From an uncultured Lactobacillus sp. (GTDB lineage: Bacteria > Bacillota > Bacilli > Lactobacillales > Lactobacillaceae): 40,465 nt of DNA. The translations under genes and the position numbers were made by a program. The notes below the pieces were generated by a model, which saw nothing but the letters and a program-made list of their open reading frames with translations, searched no databases and was not told where the DNA came from. Positions 40,416 through 40,465 of the stretch are shown piece after piece (the first letter of the stretch is position 1; the number at the start of each line of letters is the position of its first letter). The stretch spans positions 1 to 40,465 of the forward strand of contig NZ_CANBCQ010000026.1 in assembly GCF_947367125.1 (NCBI RefSeq). Direction: 5' to 3'.

Positions 40416-40446
40416 AAAAAGAGACCAATCATCTTAGATTGCTCTC
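40416..40446 (-). terminator. Terminator of a gene beyond the window
   Basis: GAGAGCAATC pairs with GATTGGTCTC on the minus strand and runs into TTTTTGTTTT. The gene it serves lies past 40465. Confidence 0.55.
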
Positions 40447-40465
40447 CTCAATTACTTATTAACTT

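Noticed and set aside
40431-40440. ATCTTAGAT near the window end, identical to the CRISPR repeat start
   Set aside because: It lies inside a terminator stem-loop and the rest of the repeat is missing.

Overview
The window looks like accessory DNA, most likely a plasmid or megaplasmid segment or an integrated mobile element, from a low-GC Lactobacillus sensu stricto. The case rests on AT-rich composition, strong AGGAGG-type ribosome sites, a LysM/NlpC-P60 wall hydrolase with a lactobacillar signal peptide, mucin-binding-like repeats in a large surface protein, two SSB-like proteins, a type IA topoisomerase, two tyrosine-recombinase-like proteins and orphan DNA methyltransferases. No rRNA, tRNA or obvious core metabolic gene was seen.

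Layout. 1-1740: mostly non-coding, with a possible small RNA, gene debris, and CRISPR array 1 with its leader and terminator. 1743-11456: mainly minus-strand genes (hypotheticals, a membrane protein, two methyltransferases, a sigma-region-4-like protein, a minimal tyrosine recombinase, a DUF3846-like protein), interrupted by a plus-strand gene with homing-endonuclease-associated repeats and an IS200/IS605 remnant. 11615-17997: a membrane protein, CRISPR array 2, a 1402-aa Cas9, its tracrRNA and a zinc-ribbon protein. 18194-24437: a minus-strand operon encoding a complete Sec translocase (SecG fused to a lipoprotein, SecE, SecA, SecY) plus a membrane-anchored thioredoxin-like protein. 24609-26245: a zinc-finger protein and a LysM/NlpC-P60 hydrolase. 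26304-32735: small proteins, an HTH regulator, SSB, a degenerate recombinase and topoisomerase III-like protein. 32800-40394: an N-terminally anchored repeat surface protein, an EssB/YukC-like membrane protein, a second SSB-like protein, a second DUF3846-like protein and a 41-aa peptide.

Main discovery candidate. The Cas9 is full length and open from bridge helix to PAM-interacting domain, yet has lost three of four RuvC catalytic residues and two of three HNH residues. It should bind DNA without cutting it. It keeps everything needed for guide production: a tracrRNA with promoter and terminator, and two promoter-driven arrays with 36-bp repeats and near-identical leaders. There is no cas1, cas2 or csn2. 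The tracrRNA is unusual, because a strong hairpin separates the two halves of its anti-repeat. This reads as a natural programmable DNA-binding (silencing) system on a mobile element, perhaps aimed at competing plasmids or phages, or at regulating chosen genes.

Second candidate. The element carries its own SecA-SecY-SecE-SecG set in one operon. The SecG is the C-terminal part of a lipoprotein and SecA lacks the usual zinc-binding tail. A dedicated translocon for the element's own surface proteins, such as the 1087-aa repeat protein, is a plausible role.
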